Source: Bacillaceae bacterium (lineage in GTDB: Bacteria; Bacillota; Bacilli; Bacillales; Alkalibacillaceae). Taken from it: a DNA stretch of 64,000 nt. Under the pieces are notes generated by a model. That model saw only the letters and a list, made by a program, of their open reading frames with translations, searched no databases and was not told the DNA's origin. The stretch lies in contig JACDOD010000001.1 in NCBI GenBank assembly GCA_017656265.1, forward strand, positions 62,001 through 126,000. The letters run 5' to 3'. Positions 50,273 to 60,090 of this stretch are shown in pieces. A program made the position numbers and the translations under genes. Each line of letters begins with the position of its first letter. Positions within the stretch are counted from its first letter, which is position 1.

Positions 50273-51097
50273 ATGAACATAAAGCGAAAATTAATCATGG
50301 TGATTCTTTTATTTTTTCTGGTGAACATTCCTCTTTCGACTTATGAATCCCTCGACCCATCCCATGCTTTCAGCCCGAGGATCCTTCAAAAAGGGGCGAC
50401 AGGTGAAGATGTCATTGAATTGCAGGCGAGGCTTCAATATTTAGGTTTTTATAATGGGAAAATTGATGGAGTGTTCGGCTGGAGAACCTATTGGGCAGTA
50501 CGGAACTTTCAATATGAATTCGGTTTAAAAGTAGATGGACTGGTTGGAGATGATACAAAAGAAAAGCTGATTCGTGCCAGTAAGTACGATCGGAATTATG
50601 TACTGGAACAAATAAGGCAAGGAAGGGATTTTACCTATTATGGAGGTGTACCAAAGGAACAGCAGGTTGAACGGGGCAATAATCAGCAAGCTGTACAGCA
50701 GAAGCCAGTCCAGACGACAGCCGTTAATGTGCCTCAAGGGTATTCCCAGAATGATATCCAGATGATGGCCCGTGCTGTTTATGGGGAAGCAAGAGGAGAG
50801 CCATATGTTGGGCAGGTAGCAGTTGCTGCAGTTATTTTAAATAGAGTGGAAAGCCCTTCCTTCCCGAACACAGTGTCAGGTGTCATTTTTGAGCCAAGGG
50901 CATTTACAGCTGTGAGTGATGGTCAAATATGGCTTACCCCTGATGAAACAGCCACACAGGCTGTGATCGATGCCATTAATGGCTGGGATCCTTCTGGAAA
51001 TGCACTCTATTACTTCAACCCCAATACCGCTACATCTGAATGGATCTGGTCCCGGCCACAAATCAAACGCATTGGAAAGCATATTTTTACGAAATAA
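50273..51097 (+). CDS. sleB: Spore cortex-lytic enzyme SleB
   Basis: SleB is a lytic transglycosylase that degrades spore cortex at germination. The 274-residue protein has a signal peptide (about 1-31), a peptidoglycan-binding domain (ILQKGATGEDVIELQARLQYLGFYNG, residues 37-100), a Gln-rich linker, and the hydrolase domain with the catalytic Glu in AVYGEARGEP. I start at ATG 50273 after CAGGAGGA; the frame opens 177 bases earlier without similarity. It forms an operon with ypeB. Confidence 0.95.
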   Translation: MNIKRKLIMVILLFFLVNIPLSTYESLDPSHAFSPRILQKGATGEDVIELQARLQYLGFYNGKIDGVFGWRTYWAVRNFQYEFGLKVDGLVGDDTKEKLIRASKYDRNYVLEQIRQGRDFTYYGGVPKEQQVERGNNQQAVQQKPVQTTAVNVPQGYSQNDIQMMARAVYGEARGEPYVGQVAVAAVILNRVESPSFPNTVSGVIFEPRAFTAVSDGQIWLTPDETATQAVIDAINGWDPSGNALYYFNPNTATSEWIWSRPQIKRIGKHIFTK

Positions 51098-51120
51098 TGA
51101 ATGAAAAGAGGAGTGATTAT

Positions 51121-52467
51121 ATGCTCCGGTGGATAATAATTGGGATTTTGACGATAGCTCTTGTTGGCGTTGCTGTATGGGGCTATCAGGAGCATCAGGA
51201 AAAAAATGCGATTTTAATACAGGCAGAAAATAACTATCAGCGATCCTTTCACAACTTAACTTATTATGTAGATTTACTGCATGATAAATTGGGAACTGTT
51301 CTTGCAATGAACTCTCCAAGAAGTCTTTCGCCCCAGCTTACAGAAATATGGCGAATTACATCAGAAGCCCATACTGAAGTCGGTCAATTGCCCTTAACTT
51401 TGCTGCCGTTTAATAAAACAGAAGAATTTTTATCTAACATTGGAAATTTTTCCTACCGTACAGCTATAAGAGGACTGGATGAGGACCCATTAACTGAAGA
51501 TGAAATGAAAACCCTTGAAAAATTATATGAACAGTCTGGTGAGATCAAACGAGAACTGCGAAAAGTTCAATATATGGTACTTGAAAACAATTTACGGTGG
51601 ATGGATGTGCAGCTTGCCCTCGTAACCGAGGATCAGCAGCAGGATAATACCATCATTGATGGCTTTAAAACGGTAGAAAAGAATGTAAAAGGATATACGG
51701 AAGGAATGGCTAATACAGCTCTTAATGGTGTCATGGAAGAACCTGAAGAACAGAATGTACAGCTGCCGGGAAAGAAAATAGATGAAGATCAGCTGCGGGA
51801 AAAAATTCATCAAATGATGCAAGTTAACGAGGGAACGGAAGTCAAAATAACAGAAACAGGTGAAGGATCTGATATTGGACTCTATACCGTTTCCTTTGAC
51901 CAGGATGGCGAGCACGCCTATATGGACTTTACCCAAAAAGGCGGCTACCTTGTCACCATGATTCTAAATCGAGAGGTAAAAGAACCACAGATCAGTCTGT
52001 ATCAGGGCATGCAAAAAGCCAAAGCATTTTTAAGGGAACTGGGCTATACTGACATGGATGCTTATAATAGTGTTCAGTATCAAAATGTGGCATTGTACAA
52101 CTTTGCCTATACAAAGGATAATATCCGTTTTTATCCAGACACCATAGAGGTAAAAGTGGCGATGGATAATGGTGAAGTGATTGGTGTGTCTGCAAGGGAC
52201 TACTTAATCCATCACAAGGATCGTCATATTAGTGATCCAGAGCTTTCGGCTGATGAAGCAAGGAAGGAAGTCAATCCTAATGTAGAGATACAGGAAGAGA
52301 ATCTGGCTGTCATCGAAAATGATTTAGGAAAAGAAGTTTTGTGTTATGAGTTCCTGGGGACTTTAGGGAACGATACGTACCGGATTTTTATCAATGCAGG
52401 CGATGGGTTTGAAGAGCGCGTTGAACGCCTGAAACAAACCGAAATTGATTTTGGTGCTGCATCTTAA
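51121..52467 (+). CDS. ypeB: Germination protein YpeB
   Basis: YpeB is required for stable localisation of SleB in the spore. The 448-residue protein has one N-terminal membrane helix (WIIIGILTIALVGVAVWGY), a helical middle region, and two to three PepSY domains in its last third (around LREKIHQMMQ and KAKAFLRELGY). ATG 51121 follows AGAGGAGTG. The gene lies 23 bp after sleB and ends at a strong terminator. Confidence 0.94.
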   Translation: MLRWIIIGILTIALVGVAVWGYQEHQEKNAILIQAENNYQRSFHNLTYYVDLLHDKLGTVLAMNSPRSLSPQLTEIWRITSEAHTEVGQLPLTLLPFNKTEEFLSNIGNFSYRTAIRGLDEDPLTEDEMKTLEKLYEQSGEIKRELRKVQYMVLENNLRWMDVQLALVTEDQQQDNTIIDGFKTVEKNVKGYTEGMANTALNGVMEEPEEQNVQLPGKKIDEDQLREKIHQMMQVNEGTEVKITETGEGSDIGLYTVSFDQDGEHAYMDFTQKGGYLVTMILNREVKEPQISLYQGMQKAKAFLRELGYTDMDAYNSVQYQNVALYNFAYTKDNIRFYPDTIEVKVAMDNGEVIGVSARDYLIHHKDRHISDPELSADEARKEVNPNVEIQEENLAVIENDLGKEVLCYEFLGTLGNDTYRIFINAGDGFEERVERLKQTEIDFGAAS

Positions 52468-52470
52468 AGG

Positions 52471-52504
52471 AAGGGAAAGGGTAAACCTTTCCCTTTTTTT
52501 ATTT
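52471..52504 (+). terminator. sleB-ypeB terminator
   Basis: AAGGGAAAGG (52471-52480) pairs perfectly with CCTTTCCCTT (52486-52495), 5-base loop, long T tail. Confidence 0.92.
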
Positions 52505-52548
52505 TTTTGCCATAATAAGAATATAGTCTGTTAGGGAGAGGGTTATTC

Positions 52549-53226
52549 ATGTTATTTATTGGAGCAACCTTAACGCTAGAACTCACAAGAAGTGACGAGG
52601 AAGAAAAGGAAACTTACCGCTGCAAACTGGTGGAATTAAGGGGAGACAAAATGTATATCGATTATCCAGTTAACGAAAAGACTGGAAAAACGTCGATATT
52701 TTTTGAAGGAACCCGGTTTAAAGTATCATTTGTCGGAAAAGATGACTCTGTTTATGTTTTTCATACAGAGCTGCTAGGCAGAATAAAATTACGGAATATA
52801 CCCGCTTTAATTCTATATTATCCTGGCAAAGACCACCTGATGAAAATACAGCGCAGAGAATATGTAAGAATAAAAGCTAATTTAGACGTGGCCTTGCACG
52901 ATCTGAAAAATGAACGTCCTCCAATGATTACAAGAACACTTGACATCAGTGGAGGAGGAATCGCTACGCTGGCACCGAAGCGGCTCGCCTATAAGCCGGA
53001 TGAAGAGCTGGATACCTGGATCGTTCTTCCATTTAAACAGAGTGAATATGCCTATATTCATGCCCGCACAATGCTGATCCGCCATATTAAAGGCAATTCG
53101 GAATCTCCTGATAAACTAACCTTCAAATTTTCAGAAATTTATGAGCGTGATCGGCAAAAGATTATTCAATATTGCTTTGAGAAACAGCTTGAAGCCCGGA
53201 GGAAGGGATTAAGCATTAGAGAATAG
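52549..53226 (+). CDS. motI: c-di-GMP-binding flagellar brake MotI (YpfA)
   Basis: MotI (DgrA, YpfA) binds cyclic di-GMP and acts on the flagellar stator MotA to stop swimming. The 225-residue protein has a YcgR-like N-terminal domain (about 1-95) and a C-terminal PilZ domain. The ligand motifs are RREYVRI near residue 103 (the RxxxR type) and DISGGGIA near residue 130 (D/NxSxxG). B. subtilis has it at the same position before ypfB and cmk. Confidence 0.92.
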   Translation: MLFIGATLTLELTRSDEEEKETYRCKLVELRGDKMYIDYPVNEKTGKTSIFFEGTRFKVSFVGKDDSVYVFHTELLGRIKLRNIPALILYYPGKDHLMKIQRREYVRIKANLDVALHDLKNERPPMITRTLDISGGGIATLAPKRLAYKPDEELDTWIVLPFKQSEYAYIHARTMLIRHIKGNSESPDKLTFKFSEIYERDRQKIIQYCFEKQLEARRKGLSIRE

Positions 53227-53271
53227 AAAGATAGTTAAAAGGGAAGGATAACGTAAAAAGGTGTGATGATT

Positions 53272-53424
53272 TTGAAAAAAATCGAAGACACACTGAAAAA
53301 ATTGATCATCCTGTACGCCTTTTTACTGATTTTCAGCCAGTGGATGGTTTTGCATACCGATGTTGAACAATACATGAACCCTGTTTATGAATACCTGGGT
53401 GTTCTTAAATCTTTGAAATTATAA
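53272..53424 (+). CDS. ypfB: YpfB-like small membrane protein
   Basis: A 50-residue protein, MKKIEDTLKKLI followed by one hydrophobic helix (ILYAFLLIFSQWMVL) and a short outside tail with DVEQYMNPVYEYLG. The position between ypfA and cmk identifies it as YpfB (DUF5359). I prefer the TTG at 53272, about eight bases after AAGGTG; ATG 53266 is an alternative but close to that site. Function is unknown. Confidence 0.75.
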   Translation: MKKIEDTLKKLIILYAFLLIFSQWMVLHTDVEQYMNPVYEYLGVLKSLKL

Positions 53425-53473
53425 TAGACCTGCCTTTCCCGGTATGTTATGATTTTGAAGTGTATGTGAACGT

Positions 53474-53493
53474 GCAGGTTTACCTGCTTTTTT
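53474..53493 (+). terminator. Short terminator before cmk
   Basis: GCAGG (53474-53478) and CCTGC (53483-53487) with loop TTTA and six T. The stem is short, so strength is uncertain. Confidence 0.55.
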
Positions 53494-53528
53494 CTTATGC
53501 AATTGGATGGAGATAAGGGAGAGGGAAC

Positions 53529-54230
53529 ATGATGGAAAAGAAAGATATAGCAATTGCCATTGATGGTCCTGCCGCTGCAGGGAAAAGTACAGTTGCCAGA
53601 AAGGTGGCCAATGAACTTTCTTATATTTATATCGATACTGGAGCGATGTATCGTACATTAACATTTAAAGCTTTAACAGAAAACACAGATGTGAATAATG
53701 AAAATCAGCTATTCCATTTACTTCTTACTACATCGATTGAGTTCAAACAGGATAACCATGAGCAAAAAGTTCTGATGGACGGAAAAGACGTAACAAGAGA
53801 AATCAGATCATCAGAAGTGACTAATCATGTTTCCATAGTTGCGAAACATAAAAAAGTTCGAACAGAAATGGTCAAAAGACAGCAGGATATGGCAAAAGAC
53901 CGGGGTGTCGTTATGGATGGGCGTGATATTGGGACACACGTTATTCCAGATGCAGAAGTAAAAGTGTTCTTGTCTGCGTCCGTTGAAGAAAGAGCAAGAA
54001 GAAGGCATAAAGAAAATCTGGAAAAAGGATTCCCATCCAGCCTGGAGCAATTAACAGAGGAGATCAGAAAACGAGATGAGCTGGACTCAAAAAGGGAGAC
54101 CGCTCCTTTAATCAAGGCTGATGATGCTGTAGAGATTGATACTACATCTTTAAGCATCGATGAAGTGGCAGCCAAAATTCTGGCTCTGGCAGAGAAAAAA
54201 TTGGATGAGGAGAATGGGGATGCTTTATAA
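53529..54230 (+). CDS. cmk: Cytidylate kinase
   Basis: Phosphorylates CMP and dCMP to diphosphates. The 233-residue protein has the P-loop [18 protein letters not shown] near residue 10, the nucleotide site in [10 protein letters not shown], and the lid region with [13 protein letters not shown]. The ATG at 53529 is doubled at 53532; both fit the GAGGGA site. It overlaps plsC by 11 bases, giving the cmk-plsC-ypfD order seen in many Bacillaceae. Confidence 0.95.
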   Translation: MMEKKDIAIAIDGPAAAGKSTVARKVANELSYIYIDTGAMYRTLTFKALTENTDVNNENQLFHLLLTTSIEFKQDNHEQKVLMDGKDVTREIRSSEVTNHVSIVAKHKKVRTEMVKRQQDMAKDRGVVMDGRDIGTHVIPDAEVKVFLSASVEERARRRHKENLEKGFPSSLEQLTEEIRKRDELDSKRETAPLIKADDAVEIDTTSLSIDEVAAKILALAEKKLDEENGDAL

Positions 54231-54798
54231 AATAAGTAAAATGATTGTTCTTTTACTATTTCGCCTTCTTTTCCGCATGGAGGTAACAGGACGTAATCAT
54301 GTCCCTAAAACAGGTCCGGTGATTATTTGTTCCAATCATATTTCAAACCTTGATCCACCAATGGTAGGCATTACATCTCCCAGAGACATTTATTTCATGG
54401 CAAAGGAAGAGCTGTTCAGCAAAAAATGGCTTGGCTGGCTGTTAAGCAGGCTGCATGCCTTTCCGGTTAAAAGGGGAATGCGAGACCGTCAAGCCCTCAG
54501 AATGGGTCTTAAAGTGCTGGAAGAACAGCATACTCTCGGGCTATTTCCTGAAGGGACAAGGAGCAAAACAGGAAAATTGGGGAAAGGGCTCGCTGGTGCA
54601 GGATTTTTTGCGCTCCGATCAGAAGCCGTTATTATTCCCTGTGCCATTATTGGATCCTATAAATTATTTGGAAAAGTAAAAGTGATTTATGGTCAGCCGA
54701 TTGATCTGGATTATATGCGCAAAAACAGGGCATCAGCACAGGAAGTCACAGATTTAATTATGAACGAAATCCAAAAATTGCTGAATTCTAATAAATAA
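54220..54798 (+). CDS. plsC: 1-acyl-sn-glycerol-3-phosphate acyltransferase
   Basis: Acylates lysophosphatidate to phosphatidate in phospholipid synthesis. The 192-residue protein has an N-terminal hydrophobic stretch, the catalytic HxxxxD motif in [10 protein letters not shown] near residue 38, and the substrate motif [10 protein letters not shown] near residue 108. I start at ATG 54220, seven bases after AGGAG; ATG 54214 is only one base from that site. In B. subtilis the main plsC is at another locus. Confidence 0.93.
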   Translation: MLYKISKMIVLLLFRLLFRMEVTGRNHVPKTGPVIICSNHISNLDPPMVGITSPRDIYFMAKEELFSKKWLGWLLSRLHAFPVKRGMRDRQALRMGLKVLEEQHTLGLFPEGTRSKTGKLGKGLAGAGFFALRSEAVIIPCAIIGSYKLFGKVKVIYGQPIDLDYMRKNRASAQEVTDLIMNEIQKLLNSNK

Positions 54799-54886
54799 CA
54801 GATAATTCTGCTTGACAAATAGATTTAAATATAAGAAGTTAGAAAAAAGGATATTTATGGGTTGCTGGTTCAAGGAGGTCTTTTTG

Positions 54887-56041
54887 ATGGATGAAGTGAA
54901 AAATGAATTAAATCATGTGGAAAATTTCAATGTAGGGGATGTAATCAAAGGCAAAGTCATTAAAATTGAAGAAAAGAGAGCATTAGTCGATGCAGGCTAT
55001 AAGGCGGAGGGCATTTTGCCGATCAGTGAATTGTCCAATTTGCACGTGGAAAAGATTTCAGATGTTTTATCTGAAGGTGACGAGCTGGAACTGATGGTTA
55101 AGAAATTAAATGAAGAAGAACAGGAACTCGTTCTTTCTAAAAAGGCAGTAGATACTGAAAAAGCATGGGAGCATCTTGAGGAAGTCTTCAATAATGGTGA
55201 GACCCTGGAAGCTGAAGTAAAAGAGGTTGTAAAAGGCGGATTAGTAGCCGATGTGGGATTGAGAGGGTTTATCCCTGCTTCCCATGTTGAAACGTATTAC
55301 GTGGACAACTTTGAAGAATATGTAGGAAAAAAACTTACACTGAAAATCATTGAGCTGGACCGCGATCAAAATCGGGTAATTTTATCACATCGTGCGGTTG
55401 AAGAAGAGGAAATGGAAAAGAAAAAGAAGGAACTATTGCAAAATCTTGATCCTGGGCAGGTCATTGAAGGTGTGGTTCAGCGAATTACAGGTTTTGGTGT
55501 GTTTGTAGATATCGGAGGCGTAGATGGTCTCGTTCACATTTCTCAACTATCCCATGAGCATGTTGAAAAAGCTTCAGACGTCGTCAGTGAAGGTGAAAAA
55601 ATTAAAGTAAAAGTACTTTCTGTAGACAGGGATACCGAACGTATTTCCTTATCCCTGAAAGAAACTCTGCCTGGTCCATGGGAAGGTATTGAAGAAAAAG
55701 TGAAGCCTGGCGAAGTAGTTCAGGGTACTGTTAAACGCCTTGTCAACTTTGGCGCTTTTGTGGAAATTTTCCCTGGGGTGGAAGGACTTGTTCATATTTC
55801 TCAGATTGCCAACCGCCACATCGGTTCTCCACAGGAAGTGCTGGAGCCGGGACAGACTGTTAAAGCAAAAGTGCTTGAAGTAAGTGAGGATGACAAACGT
55901 ATTTCCTTATCCATCCGTGCCGCAGAAGAAGACAAAAATAATGAAGAGTTAGAAAAATTCCAGCGAGAACAGGAAGATGGATCTTTCCAGCTGGGAGATA
56001 TTATTGGTGATCAATTAAAGAAAATTAAAGACGAAGAATAA
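54887..56041 (+). CDS. ypfD: S1-domain protein YpfD (30S ribosomal protein S1 homologue)
   Basis: A 384-residue RNA-binding protein with four S1 (OB-fold) domains in a row, each with the GxVxxI/VxxxGxFVDxG pattern; the third ([26 protein letters not shown]) and fourth ([26 protein letters not shown]) are the clearest. E. coli S1 has six. It ends in an acidic tail. I start at ATG 54887, seven bases after AAGGAGGT; the open frame goes back to 54812. Its role on the ribosome in Bacillus is unclear. Confidence 0.92.
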   Translation: MDEVKNELNHVENFNVGDVIKGKVIKIEEKRALVDAGYKAEGILPISELSNLHVEKISDVLSEGDELELMVKKLNEEEQELVLSKKAVDTEKAWEHLEEVFNNGETLEAEVKEVVKGGLVADVGLRGFIPASHVETYYVDNFEEYVGKKLTLKIIELDRDQNRVILSHRAVEEEEMEKKKKELLQNLDPGQVIEGVVQRITGFGVFVDIGGVDGLVHISQLSHEHVEKASDVVSEGEKIKVKVLSVDRDTERISLSLKETLPGPWEGIEEKVKPGEVVQGTVKRLVNFGAFVEIFPGVEGLVHISQIANRHIGSPQEVLEPGQTVKAKVLEVSEDDKRISLSIRAAEEDKNNEELEKFQREQEDGSFQLGDIIGDQLKKIKDEE

Positions 56042-56080
56042 TACGGTCTGCTAATCATAAATACAGAACGTTAGCGAACA

Positions 56081-56117
56081 GAGGTGACCCATCTATGAGA
56101 TGGGCACCTCTTTTTTA
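56081..56117 (+). terminator. ypfD terminator
   Basis: GAGGTG and CCCATCT (56081-56094) pair with AGATGGG and CACCTC (56098-56110), one bulged A, loop ATG, T6 tail. Confidence 0.9.
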
Positions 56118-56135
56118 TGTCCATCCGAGCCACCT

Positions 56136-56153
56136 GGGGCGCTTCTGCTTTTC
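56136..56153. repeat. Truncated copy of the GC-rich repeat
   Basis: The bases GGGGCGCTTCTGCTTTTC match, with one change, GGGGCGCTTCCGCTTTTC at 20291-20308, inside the larger GC-rich element. It stands alone between the ypfD terminator and yphA. Confidence 0.5.
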
Positions 56154-56222
56154 TATTGATAAGTCTAATTTTTTTAAAATGACGTCATAATGGTAACAGG
56201 CAGTCATGAAAGGGTGAAGGCA

Positions 56223-56804
56223 ATGGACTACGAGTTTCTGTTTTATTGGATCAGCTGGATGTTATGGGTTGTGTTTTTCTTTTTTCTTAAGAACGATGTG
56301 ATAAGGTTTTGGCTATCGTCTGCTGTACTGGTATGGATCATAACTTCGGGCTTGTCTGTGAACATTTTTCAGATATCCATACGATTGTCTTTGATTTTTT
56401 TGCTATTTGTAAGCTTTATTCTCCTATCCTTTTCACGTAACAAATGGACAGCTGTTCTTGGTGCTTTTGGTATTGGCTTTGGCTATGGAGCATACCAGGT
56501 ATTTGAACAGATTAATCCCCTATGGTTTATATTTCCATCAACAGTCATTCTGTTGATTCTTGGATATCTCATTGTTCAGTATATTTCCGCAGACATATAT
56601 GTTCAATTGGGAATTTGGTTTTTAGGGATCACATATGGTGAACTGCTATTTGGATTGGTGCAATTTTCTTATGGAATTGCTTATTTTATCGGTGATGATG
56701 AATATTTGTATCATTCGGTGGTCTTTGTAGCTGCTGTGTTATTGTATCGATTATTTAAATGGGTATCCCAAAAGGTGAGCCAGTTTGTACAGGCGTACAG
56801 CTAA
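56223..56804 (+). CDS. yphA: YphA family membrane protein
   Basis: A 193-residue protein with about seven hydrophobic helices and hardly any soluble part. It matches YphA of B. subtilis in size, topology and location between ypfD and der. Function is unknown. I start at ATG 56223 (MDYEFLFYWISW) after the AGGGTGAAGG site; GTG 56214 is an alternative. The yphB/seaA and ypzI genes known nearby in B. subtilis are not seen. Confidence 0.82.
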   Translation: MDYEFLFYWISWMLWVVFFFFLKNDVIRFWLSSAVLVWIITSGLSVNIFQISIRLSLIFLLFVSFILLSFSRNKWTAVLGAFGIGFGYGAYQVFEQINPLWFIFPSTVILLILGYLIVQYISADIYVQLGIWFLGITYGELLFGLVQFSYGIAYFIGDDEYLYHSVVFVAAVLLYRLFKWVSQKVSQFVQAYS

Positions 56805-56910
56805 AGCCATGAAATACAATTTGTGAACCATTCATCCATTTGCTAAAATATATAAGCTGGGGAAAATTTCTCCCTATTCTTATGTAGTAAAAATACAGAG
56901 GGTGACCTTT

Positions 56911-58221
56911 ATGAGAAAATCTGTTGTTGCTATTGTTGGAAAACCAAATGTAGGTAAATCCACGATTTTTAATCGTTTAGTTGGAGAACGCATCTCTATT
57001 GTAGAAGATACGCCCGGTGTAACACGTGATCGTATTTATGCAGAAGCAGAGTGGCTGAATACGAAATTTGATATCATTGACACCGGTGGAATAGAAATTG
57101 GAGATGAACCTCTTCTTGTTCAAATGAGACAGCAGGCTGAGATTGCCATTGACGAGGCGGATGTCATTGTCTTCATGGTAAACGGGAGAGAGGGGATCAC
57201 TGCCGCTGATGAAGAAGTGGCAAAAATTTTATATAAAACCAATAAACCGGTTGTGTTGGCAGTAAACAAAATTGATAATCCGGAAATGCAGGAGAAGATA
57301 TATGATTTTTATACGCTTGGATTCGGAGAACCATTCCCTATTTCGGGGACACACGGCCTTGGACTGGGAGATTTGCTTGATGAAGTTGTGAAGCATTTTC
57401 CGGAAAATACATTGGATGGACTGGATGAAGATATTATACGGTTTAGTTTAATCGGCCGTCCGAATGTAGGAAAATCTTCTTTAGTAAATGCCATTCTTGG
57501 CGAAGAACGGGTAATCGTCAGTGAGATAGCAGGCACTACCAGAGACGCTGTGGATACCCGATTCAAAAAAGATGGCGAGGAATTTGTAATCATAGACACA
57601 GCCGGTATGAGGAAAAAAGGAAAAGTATACGAAACAACCGAAAAATATAGTGTCTTACGGGCTTTACGGGCTATTGAAAGATCTGACGTGGTCCTGGTCG
57701 TTATTGACGCGGAAACAGGCATCATTGAACAGGACAAGCGGATAGCAGGGTATGCTCATGATGCAGGAAAAGCCATTGTTATGGTGGTCAATAAGTGGGA
57801 TGCTATTGAAGTGGATGAACATACAATGAAGGAATTTGAAGAAAAAGTTCGCATGGAATTTCAATTTTTGGATTATGCACCGGTTGTTTTCCTGTCAGCT
57901 AAGACCAAAAAAAGATTGCATACATTGATGCCTAAAGTTATTGAAGCAAGTGAAAATCATGCTAAACGAGTCCAGACGAATGTATTGAATGAAGTGATTA
58001 TGGATTCGCTTGCCATGAACCCTGCACCAAGCGTGAAAGGCAAAAAATTAAAGTTATTTTATGCTACTCAAGTTTCAGTTAAACCACCAACTTTTGTCGT
58101 GTTTGTCAATGATCCTGAACTCATGCACTTTTCATATGAGCGCTTTTTAGAAAACCGAATCCGGGATGCTTTTGGATTTGAAGGCACACCGATTCGAATT
58201 TATGCGCGGAAACGATCGTAA
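56911..58221 (+). CDS. der: Ribosome-associated GTPase Der (EngA)
   Basis: Der is an essential GTPase for 50S subunit assembly. The 436-residue protein has two G domains in tandem: [17 protein letters not shown] and NKID in the first, [19 protein letters not shown] and NKWD in the second, then the C-terminal KH-like domain ([30 protein letters not shown]). I start at ATG 56911, after GAGGGTGA. Confidence 0.96.
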   Translation: MRKSVVAIVGKPNVGKSTIFNRLVGERISIVEDTPGVTRDRIYAEAEWLNTKFDIIDTGGIEIGDEPLLVQMRQQAEIAIDEADVIVFMVNGREGITAADEEVAKILYKTNKPVVLAVNKIDNPEMQEKIYDFYTLGFGEPFPISGTHGLGLGDLLDEVVKHFPENTLDGLDEDIIRFSLIGRPNVGKSSLVNAILGEERVIVSEIAGTTRDAVDTRFKKDGEEFVIIDTAGMRKKGKVYETTEKYSVLRALRAIERSDVVLVVIDAETGIIEQDKRIAGYAHDAGKAIVMVVNKWDAIEVDEHTMKEFEEKVRMEFQFLDYAPVVFLSAKTKKRLHTLMPKVIEASENHAKRVQTNVLNEVIMDSLAMNPAPSVKGKKLKLFYATQVSVKPPTFVVFVNDPELMHFSYERFLENRIRDAFGFEGTPIRIYARKRS

Positions 58222-58234
58222 GGGAGTGATCCGT

Positions 58235-59275
58235 TTGAATAAGGTAACGGTATTGGGAGCAGGAAGCTGGGGAACAGCCTTGTCTATTGTATTAGCAGAT
58301 AATGGCCACGATGTGCGGCTATGGGCTCATCGGAAAGAGCAAGCAGACGAAATAAATGAGAAAAGATATAACCAAAAATATTTAAACAATATCAGAATAC
58401 CGGAAAATATTACAGCCTTTCATGATATGGAAAAGGCATTGAACGAGACAGAAGCAGTCGTATTTGTGGTTCCTACAAAAGCGGTACGGGAAGTAGCTAA
58501 AAAGGTGAAAGATTGCTTAAAGCATCAGGTCACACTGATTCATGCTGCTAAAGGCATTGAACCGGGAACATTAAAGCGTGTATCCGAAATGCTTGAAGAG
58601 GAGCTGCCTGACCATCTCTATAACGATATTGTCGTTTTATCCGGTCCATCCCATGCAGAGGAAGTAAGTGAACGCCAGCCAACTACGGTAACCGTTTCTT
58701 CTGAAAGCCTTGAAGAAGCAGAACATGCTCAAGATTTATTTATGAATGAACATTTCCGGGTCTATACTAATCCGGATATTTTAGGTGTAGAAATTGGTGG
58801 AGCATTAAAAAATATTATTGCCCTTGGTGCAGGAATTTCAGATGGACTGGGCTATGGGGATAACGCTAAAGCAGCACTTATTACAAGAGGACTGGCTGAA
58901 ATCGCCAGACTGGGAACGAAAATGGGTGCGAATCCTCTTACATTTGCAGGGCTGACAGGTGTTGGAGATTTGATTGTTACTTGTACAAGCCAGCATAGCC
59001 GCAACTGGCGGGCAGGAAATATGTTAGGCAAGGGATATACCCTTGATGAGGTGTTAGACCAAATGGGGATGGTTGTAGAAGGGGTACGGACGACGAAAGC
59101 AGCTCATCAAATGTCTGAGGCGTTTGAGGTAGAAATGCCAATCACGACAGGACTGTATAAAGTACTGTTTGAAGATAAAAAGCCTAAAGATGTGGTGGAC
59201 CAGCTTATGACCCGCGGAAGAAGACATGAGATGGAGGATTTGTCCAGCATTTTAGGGGATCGTTACTCCCTTTAA
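58235..59275 (+). CDS. gpsA: Glycerol-3-phosphate dehydrogenase [NAD(P)+]
   Basis: Makes sn-glycerol 3-phosphate for phospholipids. The 346-residue protein has the Rossmann motif VLGAGSWGTAL near residue 6, the catalytic Lys in GGALKNIIALGAGI near residue 191, and GLTGVGDLIVTC. The start is TTG 58235, four to five bases after GGGAGTGAT. It lies 13 bp after der, so the two are probably co-transcribed as in B. subtilis. Confidence 0.95.
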   Translation: MNKVTVLGAGSWGTALSIVLADNGHDVRLWAHRKEQADEINEKRYNQKYLNNIRIPENITAFHDMEKALNETEAVVFVVPTKAVREVAKKVKDCLKHQVTLIHAAKGIEPGTLKRVSEMLEEELPDHLYNDIVVLSGPSHAEEVSERQPTTVTVSSESLEEAEHAQDLFMNEHFRVYTNPDILGVEIGGALKNIIALGAGISDGLGYGDNAKAALITRGLAEIARLGTKMGANPLTFAGLTGVGDLIVTCTSQHSRNWRAGNMLGKGYTLDEVLDQMGMVVEGVRTTKAAHQMSEAFEVEMPITTGLYKVLFEDKKPKDVVDQLMTRGRRHEMEDLSSILGDRYSL

Positions 59276-59280
59276 AACAT

Positions 59281-59308
59281 CACGAGAATTTGCTCCTTGC
59301 ATATACTA
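59281..59308 (+). promoter_or_regulatory. Candidate sigma-K promoter of spoVIF
   Basis: CATATACTA at 59300-59308 matches the sigma-K -10 CATANNNTA fully. CACG at 59281-59284 gives the short -35 (AC) at 15 bp. B. subtilis spoVIF is a sigma-K gene. The same bases also contain TATACT, a sigma-A-like -10. Confidence 0.45.
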
Positions 59309-59339
59309 TCATGAACAGATAAAGCAAGGAGGAAAACCT

Positions 59340-59603
59340 GTGAACAAAGACTCTCATAAAAACATTTTCGACCATATTCAAAATCAGTCAAACATTTCAC
59401 CTTCAGAAATTATGAAAGTGGCAGAATCTCTGCAGAACACAGATTTATCAAATGAAAACAATGTCAGAGATTTAGTGAAACGCCTCGCTAAAATGGCTGG
59501 GAAACCTTTGTCGGAGGAAAAAGAGAACCAGATTGTAGACATGATTACGAATCAAAACATGCCACTAAATATGAATACACTTCAAAAGATGATAAAAAAA
59601 TAG
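59340..59603 (+). CDS. spoVIF: Stage VI sporulation protein F
   Basis: An 87-residue protein matching SpoVIF (YjcC), needed for late spore coat assembly through control of GerR. The sequence is charged and helical, with VRDLVKRLAKMAGKPLSEEKENQIVDMIT in the middle. GTG 59340 follows AAGGAGGA. B. subtilis has this gene at a different locus, so its place after gpsA is a rearrangement. The candidate sigma-K promoter is directly upstream. Confidence 0.85.
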   Translation: MNKDSHKNIFDHIQNQSNISPSEIMKVAESLQNTDLSNENNVRDLVKRLAKMAGKPLSEEKENQIVDMITNQNMPLNMNTLQKMIKK

Positions 59604-59702
59604 AGCTTGTTAGGCGCTTGAGGGTTCAAACGTTTCCTGCTTAGCATAAAATAAACCGCAGCAACAAATCACTTAGAGTTGCAAGGAATGGGATCTTTAG
59701 TC

Positions 59703-59734
59703 AAGCCGAGGTGTATGCCCCTTCACCTCGGCTT
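59703..59734 (+). terminator. Hairpin after spoVIF
   Basis: AAGCCGAGGTG (59703-59713) and CACCTCGGCTT (59724-59734) form a perfect 11-bp stem. Only three T occur at the end, and the hairpin is 100 bp after the stop, so its strength as a terminator is uncertain. The rest of 59604-59802 shows nothing definite. Confidence 0.6.
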
Positions 59735-59802
59735 TAAATGTGTGCCGTCTTTTTTGATTTATGCATCAAGAACTGTCCAGGAGGCTATCTTTATTAAGAT
59801 TT

Positions 59803-59833
59803 TTGACGAAAGGATCAAGGTATGTGATATAAT
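59803..59833 (+). promoter_or_regulatory. Promoter of yphE-yphF
   Basis: TGATATAAT at 59825-59833 is an extended -10. TTGACG at 59803-59808 is a near-consensus -35 at a long 19-bp spacing. It lies 40 bp before yphE. Confidence 0.65.
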
Positions 59834-59872
59834 ACTGACGGTAAAGAAGAGGAAACTAAAAGGAGAATTCAT

Positions 59873-60070
59873 ATGTCAGAAAGCATGCTAAAAATGTACA
59901 TATCCTTTGCAGGTATGATCTTTATGTTTCTATCTATTGGATTAATTCTATTAAGCAGACATAAATTAAAGGGGTTTATAAGCGGATTTACAGGGTGCCT
60001 GGCTTATATTTTCATGATTCTTGCAGGAATTATTATTTTTTATATCGTGTTCAGCGGTCCAACAACGTAA
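59873..60070 (+). CDS. yphE: DUF2768 membrane protein YphE
   Basis: A 65-residue protein with two hydrophobic helices (about residues 8-28 and 34-60) separated by SRHKLKGFISG. This pattern and its location upstream of yphF and spoIVA fit YphE (DUF2768). ATG 59873 follows AAAAGGAG. It has its own extended -10 promoter. No function is known. Confidence 0.85.
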   Translation: MSESMLKMYISFAGMIFMFLSIGLILLSRHKLKGFISGFTGCLAYIFMILAGIIIFYIVFSGPTT

Positions 60071-60090
60071 TCATATGGAGGTATGGAAAA

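Noticed and set aside
54812-54840. Promoter for ypfD with TTGACA at 54812
   Set aside because: The only TATAAG-like -10 lies 12 bp away, and nothing suitable occurs at 16-18 bp.
57309-57737. A 142-codon minus-strand frame inside der
   Set aside because: Reverse-frame shadow of the second GTPase domain.
59679-59891. A 70-codon frame between spoVIF and yphE
   Set aside because: It covers a hairpin and the yphE promoter and overlaps the yphE start; no ribosome-binding site.
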